The notes beneath the pieces are model-generated. The model was not told the DNA's origin, did not search any database, and worked only from the letters and a program-made list of their open reading frames with translations. This document shows positions 1 through 8,766 of a stretch of DNA of 64,000 nucleotides, piece by piece (positions within the stretch are counted from its first letter, which is position 1; each line of letters opens with the position of its first letter). Source of the DNA: M3007 sp046299435 (GTDB taxonomy: Bacteria; Bacteroidota; Bacteroidia; Chitinophagales; Saprospiraceae); contig JBKBIC010000001.1 of assembly GCA_046299435.1 (NCBI GenBank), positions 1 through 64,000 of the forward strand, read 5' to 3'. The position numbers and the translations under genes were made by a program.

Positions 1-2942
1 GGCGGTGTCACCGGACAAGGCGTGGGCACCACGACCTCTGTGTTGCTGCCTGTTTTGCTCGGGCTAGCATGGACGCTGGTGATTTCCGGGCGGCCGTAGC
101 CAGACGCACCGAAGGCCGACTTGCTCACGGTCACTTCGTACCAGACTTCGTAAATCCAGTTCGGGTAGGTCGGGTTGGGGGCGTAGCTGGCGTTTGTCGC
201 CGGCGAGTTGGTCGTGAGCACATACCCGTATTGGTTGAAGTTGACATCCAAAGAAGTGGTTGCGCTGATGATGCTGGAGGCACTGCCGACGAGCATTTTG
301 CCTTCGCCGCCCGATACGCCGAGCGATTTGTAGCCCGAAGGAGCGGAGTTGCTGGCACTGATGTAATCAATTTTGAACTCAAGCGATTTGGTGCCTGCGC
401 CATTGTACAGGGCTAATTGGACCTGATCCGAACCCACCAAGTCATTGAATTTGTGGCCGCCCGACCAGCCTATGGCGTTGGTGCCGTAGGTATTGTCCAC
501 GAATCCCTTTGAGAACGTAGTGCGGATGGTCAATGTCGAGCCATTGTCAACAGTGGTGATCTGGGCACTGACGTGGGGTTTTGTCGGGCTGACAAAACAG
601 ACCGTGTTCGGCGGGGTGGGGCACGAAGTGACGGTCACGGTGAAGCAGCAAGTTTTTTCGTTGCCGCAGTTGTCGGTGGCTTTGAAACAGACTTGCGTGG
701 TGCCGACCGGGAACGCCGAGCCGCTGGCTGGGCCGCTGATGCGGGTCACGGTTGCACCGCCGTTCGGGCAAGTCGTCGTGGCAGTGGGTGCGGTGTAATA
801 AACAATCGCAGTACCTGTGACCGTCGTGGTCGTGATGTTGTTTTGGCAGTTGAACGTGATGCTGGTCTGTGGCGTGACGGTCACGGTGAAGCAGCAGGTC
901 TTTTCGTTGCCACAGTCGTCGGTGGCTTTGAAGCAGACTTGCGTGGTGCCGATCGGGAAAGCAGAGCCGGAGGCCAGGCCGCTGGTGCGGGTCACGTTGA
1001 CAGAACCTGTGCAAGTGGTCGAAATCTGCGGGTCGGGATAAGTAACGACGGCTGTGGTTTGGTTGACAGCTGCCGTGACGTTGATGTTGTTCGGGCAGAT
1101 GATGGTCGTGTTGCCGCAGCCGAGGTTCGAGACGGTGATTTTCACGCAGTTGCTCGCGCCTGCCCAGTCCGTACAACCCGCACGGCGTGCGAGGCGGACG
1201 TACCATGTGGTTTGCGTCAACGAGCCGGGGCTGTAAGTGGCCGAGGTCGCGCCTGCGATGGCTTGGCCGATGCCGGTCGGGCAGCCCGTCGTGGACGAAA
1301 TCCATTGATACTCAATGGTTCCGGTACCGCCTGTCGGCAGGCTCAAACTCGAAAGGGACACGAATACATTGCCGGGGCAAACCGTCGCATCGCTGCCGAT
1401 GGTGCCGCCGTTGGTCACGTTGTCGCAGCTGTTGCCGGGCGGGATGGTGACATAGAGTTGCTTGGTGCAAATGGGCGACCAGTTGGCGGTCAGGTAGTCA
1501 ACTTTGACGTAGTAGGTGCCAACGGGCAAGCCCGACACGACTTGGGTCGGGGTGTTGCAGTTGCCGACGCAGTTGAAAACCTGTGCCCAGCTGGCGTTGA
1601 AAACCTGAATCAGCACGATGGGAGCCGTCAAGTTGCCGATGGTGATTTGGCCGGTGTTGCTGTTCGTCGCGGTAGGCGTGAACGTGATGGTTTCGCAATC
1701 GGGTGTGCCGCCGCCGGGGTTGACGGTGACGTTGAAGCAGCAAGTTTTTTCGTTGCCGCAGTTGTCGGTGGCTTTGAAACAGACTTGCGTGGTACCGAGC
1801 GGGAAAACCGAGCCGGAGGCCGGGCCGCTAATTTGCGTGACCGTCGTGGCACCGCCGGGGCAAGTAGTCGTCGCAGTCGGTGCGTTGAAAGTCACGACCG
1901 TGCCGTTCGCTCCGGGCGCAGCAGTCACGGTGATGTTGTTCTGGCAATTGAACGTCAGGGTGCTGGTGCCGGGATTGACGGTGACGTTGAAGCAGCAAGT
2001 TTTTTCATTGCCGCAGTTGTCGGTGGCTTTGAAGCAAACCTCTGTCGTGCCGAGCGGGAAAACCGACCCAGAGGCCGGGCCGCTGATTTGCGTGACTGTC
2101 GTTGCACCGCCAGGGCAGGTGGTCGTCGCGGTCGGTGCGTTGAAGGTAACAACTGTGCCGTTCGCACCGGGCGTGGCAGTGACGGTGATGTTGTTCTGAC
2201 AGTTGAACGTCAGGTTCGGGCCGCCACAGCAGTTAGCTGGGGCCTCCGCCGAAACAGTCGCCGTGCAGAACGGGTTGTCCACATCCGAAATCGTCGCTGT
2301 GACCGTGCCGTTGCAACCCGAAAACGGGCCGACGGTCACGGGTTGACCGTATGGCTGTTTCATCAAGCCGCCCGCCGGGTAATTCCAGCCCCAAGATTGG
2401 CCGCCGAACGCAGTGCCGCCAGTGGCCGTGATTTGGAAGGTGAACTGGTTGCCGCCCACACATTGGATGTTGCTGACGGTAGCCGTGACGGGCGTGTAGC
2501 ATTGGCCGCCAGTGGTGAAGCCGCCGTCAATGTCCACTGTCTGGCCGACAGCGAGGGTGAACACGCTGGAAAAGCCGAAGATGTCCACGTCGCTGTCAAT
2601 GCTGTCGTCGTTGCCCTCGTTGGGCGTGACACCGTTGAAGCCGTTGGCAGGGTTGGCGATTTTGACGCGGTAAGAGCCGCCGCCGGGGATATTGGCGAAA
2701 TTGTATTCACCGCTCATGTCGGTGTAACTGCCATTGACCCAGCCACCGGCCGAGGTCTCGACCTGCACCCATACGGTGCTCATCCCCATTTCGTTGGGGT
2801 CTTGTAAGTGGTTGTTGTTCAGGTCGTTCCAGACGCGGCCCTTGATGGTGCCAAAAGTTTCGGCTGAAACGTCGCTGGGCGATAACACGAACGCCACACA
2901 ACACAACCACCCCATGACGAGTGTTAGATAATGTTTTGCCAT
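1..2942 (-). CDS. Large secreted HYR-repeat protein with SdrD B-like domain (C-terminus beyond window)
   Basis: This minus-strand frame is open from an ATG at 2942 to the window edge, so at least 980 residues are visible and the C-terminus is missing. Residues 1-27 look like a signal peptide. Residues 30-135 resemble an SdrD B-like domain (start GTIKGRVWNDLNNNHLQDPN). Four HYR (hyalin) modules follow at about residues 246-320, 331-405, 613-688 and 695-773, each containing CFKATDNCGNEKTCCF or a near copy. The region near 405-612 is less repetitive. The part after residue 775 (VDNTYG, YPNWIYEVWYEVTV, HASPSK) looks like a conserved domain I cannot name. HYR modules are adhesion-type folds, so a surface or matrix protein is inferred. 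A C-terminal T9SS sorting domain would be expected outside the window. No catalytic motif is visible. Confidence 0.88.
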   Translation of the reverse strand, partial: MAKHYLTLVMGWLCCVAFVLSPSDVSAETFGTIKGRVWNDLNNNHLQDPNEMGMSTVWVQVETSAGGWVNGSYTDMSGEYNFANIPGGGSYRVKIANPANGFNGVTPNEGNDDSIDSDVDIFGFSSVFTLAVGQTVDIDGGFTTGGQCYTPVTATVSNIQCVGGNQFTFQITATGGTAFGGQSWGWNYPAGGLMKQPYGQPVTVGPFSGCNGTVTATISDVDNPFCTATVSAEAPANCCGGPNLTFNCQNNITVTATPGANGTVVTFNAPTATTTCPGGATTVTQISGPASGSVFPLGTTEVCFKATDNCGNEKTCCFNVTVNPGTSTLTFNCQNNITVTAAPGANGTVVTFNAPTATTTCPGGATTVTQISGPASGSVFPLGTTQVCFKATDNCGNEKTCCFNVTVNPGGGTPDCETITFTPTATNSNTGQITIGNLTAPIVLIQVFNASWAQVFNCVGNCNTPTQVVSGLPVGTYYVKVDYLTANWSPICTKQLYVTIPPGNSCDNVTNGGTIGSDATVCPGNVFVSLSSLSLPTGGTGTIEYQWISSTTGCPTGIGQAIAGATSATYSPGSLTQTTWYVRLARRAGCTDWAGASNCVKITVSNLGCGNTTIICPNNINVTAAVNQTTAVVTYPDPQISTTCTGSVNVTRTSGLASGSAFPIGTTQVCFKATDDCGNEKTCCFTVTVTPQTSITFNCQNNITTTTVTGTAIVYYTAPTATTTCPNGGATVTRISGPASGSAFPVGTTQVCFKATDNCGNEKTCCFTVTVTSCPTPPNTVCFVSPTKPHVSAQITTVDNGSTLTIRTTFSKGFVDNTYGTNAIGWSGGHKFNDLVGSDQVQLALYNGAGTKSLEFKIDYISASNSAPSGYKSLGVSGGEGKMLVGSASSIISATTSLDVNFNQYGYVLTTNSPATNASYAPNPTYPNWIYEVWYEVTVSKSAFGASGYGRPEITSVHASPSKTGSNTEVVVPTPCPVTP
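640..1095 (-). repeat. HYR-encoding DNA repeats, copies 3 and 4
   Basis: Two copies of a unit of about 210-220 bp inside the HYR gene. The block coding for the Cys-rich CFKATD.CGNEKTCCF segment is nearly identical at DNA level at about 642-690 and 889-936. It also matches the copies at 1729-1776 and 1985-2032. Confidence 0.8.
1727..2205 (-). repeat. HYR-encoding DNA repeats, copies 1 and 2 (adjacent)
   Basis: Two adjacent copies with a period of about 256 bp are almost identical over most of their length, including third codon positions. This suggests recent duplication or gene conversion rather than old divergence. Confidence 0.82.
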
Positions 2943-3287
2943 CTTGCAAGATTTTGGTTAATAGAAAAAATTACAGAGAAAAGTATTCCGCACAGTGCAG
3001 AAAACATAAAGACATCCAAGGGCGATACCGACCGGCATCACTACGAAATGGTCATGAAAATAAAGCGACAGAATAAAACACGCACAACGAGCCAATACGG
3101 AATCGGCTACCGGGACGACCACAGAACAGATTAGGATTCAGGCATATAAAAAAGCCTTCACTTGGCGTGTGTGACGGGGGAGAGTGTCTGAAAAGCGGAG
3201 CAATGTTAAGGACAATTGCCCTGAACCTGTAAGCACGGGAGGCCGGCTTCCAGACAATTACGCGATACCATTAGGCACAAGCACGCA
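2943..3287. other. Gene-free interval with a possible structured segment
   Basis: This 345-bp stretch has no convincing gene. Positions 3165-3260 are GC-richer than the flanks and can form short pairings: GTCTG near 3186 with CAGAC near 3251, and GGAG with TTCC around a GCCGGC loop. I could not match it to SRP RNA, tmRNA, RNase P RNA, 6S RNA or a riboswitch class. The rest is AT-rich leader of the HYR gene. Confidence 0.3.
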
Positions 3288-3719
3288 TCAGAAATTTGAA
3301 TAGAAAATCAGCTGCCAATCGTCGTTGCCGATTTTGGCAAACCGCCGCTCAATGTACATGCCAGTCGTCTGTTCGCGTACCCGCTCGATGACCATCACAT
3401 CGCCCATCATCTGCCATTCGTGCTTGTAGCTGTCATCTTTGAGCGACATAGGATGGTGCAAATCCCACGATTCGCGCTGCCATTGGATGGGCGTTTTGAC
3501 GGCTTGGGCACTGTCCACCAGTTGGGTCGTTTCCTCGCCCGCAAGCGGCCATTGGATGTGCGCTATTTGGTAGGCACTGTCCGTCAGGAACTTATCATAG
3601 AATTCGAGAAAGTCTTTGGGCAGTTCGCGGCTCCCAGCGGAGACTTCGGGAGCGGGCGTGGATTGGCGATTTTTGCAGCCAATGAGCAAGAGGACGACGA
3701 GGGGAAGCAAGCGAAGCAT
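3288..3719 (-). CDS. Small lipoprotein, probably DUF4348 family
   Basis: A 143-residue protein if it starts at the ATG at 3719. This start gives a clean lipoprotein signal, MLRLLPLVVLLLIGCKN, with lipobox L-I-G-C at residues 12-15. The frame extends further upstream, but that stretch has no signal-like N-terminus and would run through the promoter at 3766-3795. The body (FLEFYDKFLTDSAYQ, then IQWPLAG) resembles the DUF4348 lipoproteins of Bacteroidota, whose function is unknown. It is probably anchored in a membrane facing the periplasm. The family name comes from memory of the motif pattern and is moderately sure. Confidence 0.75.
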   Translation of the reverse strand: MLRLLPLVVLLLIGCKNRQSTPAPEVSAGSRELPKDFLEFYDKFLTDSAYQIAHIQWPLAGEETTQLVDSAQAVKTPIQWQRESWDLHHPMSLKDDSYKHEWQMMGDVMVIERVREQTTGMYIERRFAKIGNDDWQLIFYSNF

Positions 3720-4152
3720 GAGCCGGGCCGGGCACATTTTGGATGAAAGTGGCGCGCCCGGCGGGCAAAAGTACAGCCGCAGGCGAGTAAACCAACCGCA
3801 GCGACAAACACCTATTGCCAATTTTAATGCGGCGAAAACGGCGAAAACGGCAGCAAAAATTATCCAAAACGCAGCGGTTCTGACAAGCATTGGGCAGCGG
3901 AAAGCAATTTTCCGTTGAATTGTTTTGGCAACCAAAAGTCGCTTTCTACTTTTGTCGGCCTTTTGCTTCAAAATCGAGGCACTTTCACAACCAGAGGAGA
4001 CTATCGCCAGTCTTGGCTCACTGTCCTGAAAAAACCAAATATTGGTTTTCTAATCCATCCTTCGCGTCTTCCAAATTATATCTCATGTCCAAAGAAAACT
4101 TCTGTTTTGGGAGCAACGCACAACATGGTTTTTTCTGGTAAACGATAAATTT
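3720..4152. other. Divergent intergenic region with an 8-bp perfect palindrome
   Basis: The 433 bp between the lipoprotein and the M23 gene hold the lipoprotein promoter. At 4031-4049 there is a perfect inverted repeat, AAAACCAA-ATA-TTGGTTTT, of operator size and about 105 bp before the M23 start. No gene or RNA is recognised here. Confidence 0.35.
3766..3795 (-). promoter_or_regulatory. Bacteroidota-type promoter for the lipoprotein gene
   Basis: On the minus strand, TTG (3795-3793), 19 bases, then TACTTTTG (3773-3766). This fits the phylum's TTG-N19-TAnnTTTG consensus and lies 47 bp before the chosen start. Confidence 0.5.
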
Positions 4153-5133
4153 ATGGGTAAGGAAAAGTTTGTTTACAACATTCACACCCTCTCGTATGAG
4201 AAGGTGGTCATGCCTCTTAAGACCCGTATCCTGCGCATTTTCGGATTCTTTTCCGTGGTAGTGGTCACTTCGGTGCTGCTGCTCGCGCTGTTTTACACAT
4301 GGTTCCCCTCTCCCCGCGAAAAGGAGCTGCTCCGCGAAATCGAGCAGATGGAGTACAAATACGGCCAAGTCAACGAACAGTTGAACACGATGGCCAAAGT
4401 CCTTGAAAATATTCAGCAACGCGACGCAAATGTCCACCGCGCCGTTTTCGGCATGGATCCGATTGACAGCGATATTTGGCAAGGCGGTATCGGTGGCCAC
4501 AACGCCCACCCGGAGCTCGACGGTTTCAAATACGGTGGCGATGCTGTCCGCTCGACCATCGAAAAAGTTGACCTGCTCGCTCGCCAGCTGACCATCCAAA
4601 GCAAATCCCTCGACACCATCCAGACGCTGGCCAACAACCAGCAGAAAATGCTCGCCTCCATGCCTTCCGTCAAGCCAGTCCGCGAAGACCGGCTGCAAAA
4701 AGGCATGAACATCCTCTCCGGCTTCGGCTATCGCATCCACCCGATTTACAAAGTCCGCCGCTTCCACTCCGGGCTTGACTTCCCGGCCCGTACTGGCACC
4801 GCGATTCAGGCAACTGGCGATGGTGTGGTGGTCGAGGCTGGATGGCATCACGGTTACGGCAACTGCGTAAAAATCAGCCACGGCTACGGCTACGAGACCC
4901 TGTACGGCCACATGTCCCGCATGAACGTCCGCGTCGGCGAGCGCGTCAAAAAAGGCCAAAAAATCGGCGAAGTCGGCGACACGGGCGCCTCCACCGCGCC
5001 GCACCTGCACTACGAAGTGCATTACAAAGGCAACCCAATCAACCCCGTCAACTTCTGCCTTGACGGTCTCTCCCCGCAAGAATACCAGCAGCTGGTCAAC
5101 GCCGCCAACGCCGCCAGCCAATCGCTTGACTAA
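4153..5133 (+). CDS. M23 family metallopeptidase (LytM-type), membrane-anchored
   Basis: 326 residues. A short cytoplasmic N-terminus leads into one membrane segment (about 28-48). A coiled-coil-like stretch (55-90 and 135-165) follows, then a C-terminal M23 domain (about 185-300). The zinc ligands and catalytic residues of the family are visible: H205 and D209 in HSGLD, and H284/H286 in HLHYE. M23 enzymes cut peptidoglycan cross-bridges or act as scaffolds when the site is lost; here the site is intact. The layout resembles the envelope-associated M23 proteins common in Bacteroidota. It is a single gene ending in a terminator at 5253-5282. Confidence 0.93.
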   Translation: MGKEKFVYNIHTLSYEKVVMPLKTRILRIFGFFSVVVVTSVLLLALFYTWFPSPREKELLREIEQMEYKYGQVNEQLNTMAKVLENIQQRDANVHRAVFGMDPIDSDIWQGGIGGHNAHPELDGFKYGGDAVRSTIEKVDLLARQLTIQSKSLDTIQTLANNQQKMLASMPSVKPVREDRLQKGMNILSGFGYRIHPIYKVRRFHSGLDFPARTGTAIQATGDGVVVEAGWHHGYGNCVKISHGYGYETLYGHMSRMNVRVGERVKKGQKIGEVGDTGASTAPHLHYEVHYKGNPINPVNFCLDGLSPQEYQQLVNAANAASQSLD

Positions 5134-5252
5134 GAAAACACCGCATACCCCGCCCTTGTCGGGGGGAAAGCAGGGAGCATCCCTCTGAACAAAATTTGCC
5201 ACTCTGCACATACACCCAACAAACGCCAACGAAAACGATAAACAGCAGTCAG

Positions 5253-5282
5253 CGGGCGACCCCACACGGTCGCCCGTTTTTT
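5253..5282 (+). terminator. Rho-independent terminator after the M23 gene
   Basis: Nine-bp stem CGGGCGACC / GGTCGCCCG (5253-5261 and 5268-5276) with a 6-base loop, followed by six T. It ends on the stop codon of the convergent helicase gene. Confidence 0.85.
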
Positions 5283-8200
5283 ATTGGATGAGTTCCACCG
5301 CAGCCCCTTCGGCGGGCAAAAGCGCGAAAAAACGGAGCGGTTTTCCGGGAAAAAATGCCTGCAAAGCCACCCGCGCCCAGCCTGTCCATGTTCCGAGTTG
5401 CTGGGCCTGTTGCTTGGGCGAGCGTTTGCTGTCGGGGTTCTGCACGATTTGGAGCACAGAGATTTCGCGCTCGCTTTCCAGCAAAAAATCAATTTCGAGT
5501 TCCAGCAGCCGCTGGTTCTGCCATGTTTTCAGTGGGAGCCGCCGCTCCATTTTGCGCGGCTGGAATATGTTTTTTAAGAACATGAAGAACGCGCCACTGT
5601 GCTGCGCGACAGGCTCTGGCTTGATAGTTTCCAGCGGCAAAGCCCTGATTTCCAATTGTTTCTGCACCAACGCCAGCCGTTGGTCGGGTGTGTACCGGAG
5701 GTTGTCCGCCGCGAAAATGGCCGACAAGGCCCGGTGCAAATTCGGGGCATCCTCCTCCGAAACCTCCAACGGCGAGGCAAACGAAAGCAGCTCCCCGATT
5801 TTCGGCTCGCCCGCTGCCGATTGCTCGCCGTAGGGGTCAATGCGGTGCGACTGAAAAATACGCTTGCCTCCGCGTTCGGCGTGGAACCGTGCGGGCGGCT
5901 CGTCGGCCTCGGCCTCCGGGAAATCTTTGGGCTTGTAAATCAACTCGGTAGCAATCGGCACCGACTGCCCATCCCAATAAAATGGCGTTTCGTCGGCGTT
6001 CGGGTCGAGCGTCGGGATGTCGCTGTCTCCGTTGTTGAAGGCGCGGTTGAGCCATTTGGTCGGCTTGCCCGTCGTCGGGAACACGAGGTAGTCGCGGGCG
6101 CGGGTGAGGCCGACATAGAGGAGACGCGCCTCCTCGGCCAAAGCCTGCGCGGTGGCGGTCGCCCATTCGGGGCTGTTGCGGAGGTTTTCGTCCAATTGTG
6201 TGCCCCGGATTTGGTCGGCGTAGGGGTTCACCCAAAAGCGCAACCACCTGTTTCCCAAGATGTTATCCAAATCCACCGTGTCCGTTTCGGGCACGAGGTT
6301 CAGGCCCCAGACCTTTTCTTTCAGGTCTTGGCCGAGGTTGTGGCAGATGGTCACTGGATACTCCAAACCTTTGGATTTGTGGTAGGTCAGCACCTTCACC
6401 GCGTCGGGGTTTTCGCCGCTGCCTTGCATGTCCTGCTCGGTGGCTTCGAGGTTCGAGAGCCAAAGCAGGAAGCCGCCGAGCGAGGCCGCCGAGTGCAGCC
6501 GGGTGCAAGCATCTTCGTACTCGAAGGCAAAACGCCGCAGCATTTCGAGGTTGTCGAGTCGCTGTTCGGCATTGCCGAAGCGCAGGGCCACGCGCCGCAA
6601 ATCCAATTCATCGAGCAATAAACCCACGATTTCGGAGGCTGAAAGGTCAGCGGTATGCGGGCGCAGGTCGAGCAATTTTTGGATGAACGGGTTGTCGCGT
6701 CCCCATTTGGTTGGTTGGTTGATTGGTTGGTTAGATCCTCCAACCCCCAATTTCTTTGCCTCGAACACCAGTCGGTCGTCCACGATGTCGGCCAGCGACT
6801 CGCCCAAAGCCAGCAACCGGATTTCGGCCAAGCTCAAATCGTTCGCGGGCGAAAGCAGGAATTTCAGGCAGGCCAGCACCAGCTGCGCCTCCGAGGTTTC
6901 GAGCAATCCGGCGCGGGCAATGCTGGCTTTCAGCCCGGCGCGGTGCAGCGCGGCGGCCATGTCGAGGCAGCCTTTGTTGCTGCGGCACAAGATGGCGATG
7001 TCGCCCGGTTGCACGTTGCGGTAAGTTTTCGAGCCTTTGGGCTGCACGGCGAGGCCGCGTTCGAGCAGGATGCGGGTCTGGTCGGCGATGCAGTTTTCCG
7101 TCCACGGCGCGCCGGGCACTTTGCGCTCGTCCAGTTCCGATTTGAAGTGCCAATGCATCAAAGCGGTGGACGGTGGACGGTGGACGGTGGACGGTTCGCC
7201 ATCCACCGTCCTTGCTGGTTCCAGCGCGATTTGCTCCGGCGGGAGCTGCGGGAAGGCACGGACGAAAATGGCGTTCACGGCATGGACGATGTCCGGGCGG
7301 CTGCGCCACGATTTCCGCAGAATGTTCTCCGGGCGTACGCCGCCGGTTTGTTCGATGATGGCTTGCATCAAAGCCGGATCGGCTCCCCGGAATCCGTAGA
7401 TGCTCTGTTTGGGGTCGCCGACCCAGATGCTTTTTTTTGCCAACTGGCTGATTTGCAGGAAAATATCGAGCTGGATGGGCGAGGTGTCTTGAAATTCGTC
7501 CACGAGCAGCAGGTCAATTTCGGCACGCAACGTATCGCGCACGGCCTGCGAGCGCAACAGCCGGCTGACGTAGGTTTCCATGTCGGTGTAGTCAATCAGC
7601 CCGCGCTTTTTTTTGTATTGCTCGAACTCTTCGAGCGCGGCGATGGCCACATCAAAAATGGCCTCGATGAACTGCCGGATGTCGGCGTGGAAGCCCGCAT
7701 GCTCGGTGTGGCTGCGGGCAAATTCCTGCAACTCGGCGGCGAGGTCGCGGCTTTTTGCGCCGGGCGCGAGCTTCCCGATTTTGACCCACTCGTGCCAATG
7801 CAGCTCGCCGCGCCAGCGCAGCTGGTTGGCAAAAGAGCGCAGCGCGAGGGCGCACTCTTTGGTTGTTTTCGTGGAGTCTGCGGCGTTGGTTTCGAGTGCG
7901 CCAGCCGTGTTTTCGAGGTGAAAAAGCAGGCGGTTGTTCCAGATTTCCGCGCCGGTGGCTTGCGCGGGCGGCAAAAACCGGGCAAAAGTCTCCCACGAAA
8001 GGCGTTTGCTTTTTTGCAAAACCTCGGCGGAAAAGTTGTTCGCCCGTGCCACGTCGGTCAGCTCGCGGATTTGCCTGCGCCAATCGAACGGCTCGCCGAA
8101 GGTGGTCTTGGTCAGGCCGAGGCGGTCGGCCAGCGTGTTGAGCAGCTCGATTTTTTCTTCCGTCAAAACCTGCGAAAGCGACTCGTTGAACAGCCGCTGC

Positions 8201-8562
8201 TCGTCGCCGTCGGCGATGATTTCCACCAACGGCGACACGCCCGCCTCGAACGCGAACCGCTGCAACAGCCGCGTGCCGACCGAATGCACCGTGCCGATGA
8301 GCGCGGAGCCGAGCGCGTTGGCGGCCTCCGTCAGCCCGGCTTCGAGCAGGCGGACGCGGACGCGCTCCTGCAACTCGGCGGCGGCCTTGCGGGTGAACGT
8401 GGTGGCGATGATGCCGCTGGGGCGGGTGTCGCCGCGCAGCAGGTCGGCCAGCTTGCCGGTGATGGTGTAGGTTTTGCCGGAGCCGGCACCGGCAGAGAGG
8501 AGCTCGATGTTGAGCGCGGGCGAGGGCGGTTGGGGCATCGTATCGTTGGGCATGGGAGGCAA
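5281..8562 (-). CDS. UvrD/REP-type helicase, AddA/RecB-like, with degenerate nuclease end
   Basis: 1093 residues, about the length of AddA/RecB proteins. Superfamily 1 motifs appear in order: Walker A AGAGSGKT (24-31), LLVDEFQDTSPIQL (motif II), WVGDPKQSIYGFRGADP (III), SWRSRPDIV (IV), VLTYHKSKGLEYPVTI (V) and LLYVGLTRARDYLVF (VI). Such proteins unwind broken DNA ends for recombination repair. The last 100 residues look like the place of a RecB-type nuclease fold (LELEIDFLL ... VLQIVQNP ... QLGTWTGWARVALQAFF), but the D/E-x-K active-site strand is not recognisable, so nuclease activity is doubtful. No AddB partner lies next to it. A tandem GGTGGAC repeat codes for residues near 452-466. Confidence 0.9.
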   Translation of the reverse strand: MPPMPNDTMPQPPSPALNIELLSAGAGSGKTYTITGKLADLLRGDTRPSGIIATTFTRKAAAELQERVRVRLLEAGLTEAANALGSALIGTVHSVGTRLLQRFAFEAGVSPLVEIIADGDEQRLFNESLSQVLTEEKIELLNTLADRLGLTKTTFGEPFDWRRQIRELTDVARANNFSAEVLQKSKRLSWETFARFLPPAQATGAEIWNNRLLFHLENTAGALETNAADSTKTTKECALALRSFANQLRWRGELHWHEWVKIGKLAPGAKSRDLAAELQEFARSHTEHAGFHADIRQFIEAIFDVAIAALEEFEQYKKKRGLIDYTDMETYVSRLLRSQAVRDTLRAEIDLLLVDEFQDTSPIQLDIFLQISQLAKKSIWVGDPKQSIYGFRGADPALMQAIIEQTGGVRPENILRKSWRSRPDIVHAVNAIFVRAFPQLPPEQIALEPARTVDGEPSTVHRPPSTALMHWHFKSELDERKVPGAPWTENCIADQTRILLERGLAVQPKGSKTYRNVQPGDIAILCRSNKGCLDMAAALHRAGLKASIARAGLLETSEAQLVLACLKFLLSPANDLSLAEIRLLALGESLADIVDDRLVFEAKKLGVGGSNQPINQPTKWGRDNPFIQKLLDLRPHTADLSASEIVGLLLDELDLRRVALRFGNAEQRLDNLEMLRRFAFEYEDACTRLHSAASLGGFLLWLSNLEATEQDMQGSGENPDAVKVLTYHKSKGLEYPVTICHNLGQDLKEKVWGLNLVPETDTVDLDNILGNRWLRFWVNPYADQIRGTQLDENLRNSPEWATATAQALAEEARLLYVGLTRARDYLVFPTTGKPTKWLNRAFNNGDSDIPTLDPNADETPFYWDGQSVPIATELIYKPKDFPEAEADEPPARFHAERGGKRIFQSHRIDPYGEQSAAGEPKIGELLSFASPLEVSEEDAPNLHRALSAIFAADNLRYTPDQRLALVQKQLEIRALPLETIKPEPVAQHSGAFFMFLKNIFQPRKMERRLPLKTWQNQRLLELEIDFLLESEREISVLQIVQNPDSKRSPKQQAQQLGTWTGWARVALQAFFPGKPLRFFALLPAEGAAVELIQ
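7165..7211. repeat. GGTGGAC tandem repeat with inverted tail inside the helicase gene
   Basis: About four and a half copies of GGTGGAC at 7165-7195, followed by an inverted partial copy at 7199-7211. On the minus strand it is in frame and codes for the low-complexity TVDGEPSTVHRPPST. The same words form the hairpin at 33563-33617. Confidence 0.75.
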
Positions 8563-8674
8563 TTTTGTGGGCGAAGGTCAACAGTCCCACAGATGAATCT
8601 GTGGGTTGAAAAAAGAAAATCCGGTGGATTTTTTGCCCAGCCCACAGACCGAACCGCGAATGGCTTTGATGCCA

Positions 8675-8703
8675 TTGGTTTTCGGCGGCAGCGGGTAACT
8701 TTG
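8675..8703 (+). promoter_or_regulatory. Promoter for the OmpH-like gene
   Basis: TTG (8675-8677), 18 bases, TAACTTTG (8696-8703), matching the Bacteroidota consensus and lying 63 bp before the ATG. The same intergenic region holds a perfect 9-bp inverted repeat at 8586-8605 (CCCACAGAT/ATCTGTGGG) and a 7-bp one at 8616-8632. Confidence 0.5.
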
Positions 8704-8766
8704 CCCGCCGAACAAAGGCAACCTGCCCCGAACCGACAACTTCCACATTCTCAACCGTTTCCGTCC

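Noticed and set aside
573..2807. Long plus-strand frame of 744 codons opposite the HYR gene
   Set aside because: It has no signal or domain and is rich in Arg/Gly/Ala, as expected for the antisense of repeated GC-rich coding DNA. The minus frame gives clear HYR modules.
2931..3134. Small gene before the lipoprotein
   Set aside because: 67 codons with no conserved pattern, and it overlaps the HYR leader.
3165..3260. TPP riboswitch
   Set aside because: Only a CCTGAACCTG phrase fits. The CTGAGA block and the GATCTGGATAATGCCAGCG block are missing, and the gene downstream is not thiamine-related.
6655..8766. Plus-strand frame running into the OmpH-like gene without a stop
   Set aside because: The region before 8767 is antisense to the helicase gene. 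The chaperone has a proper promoter and start at 8767.
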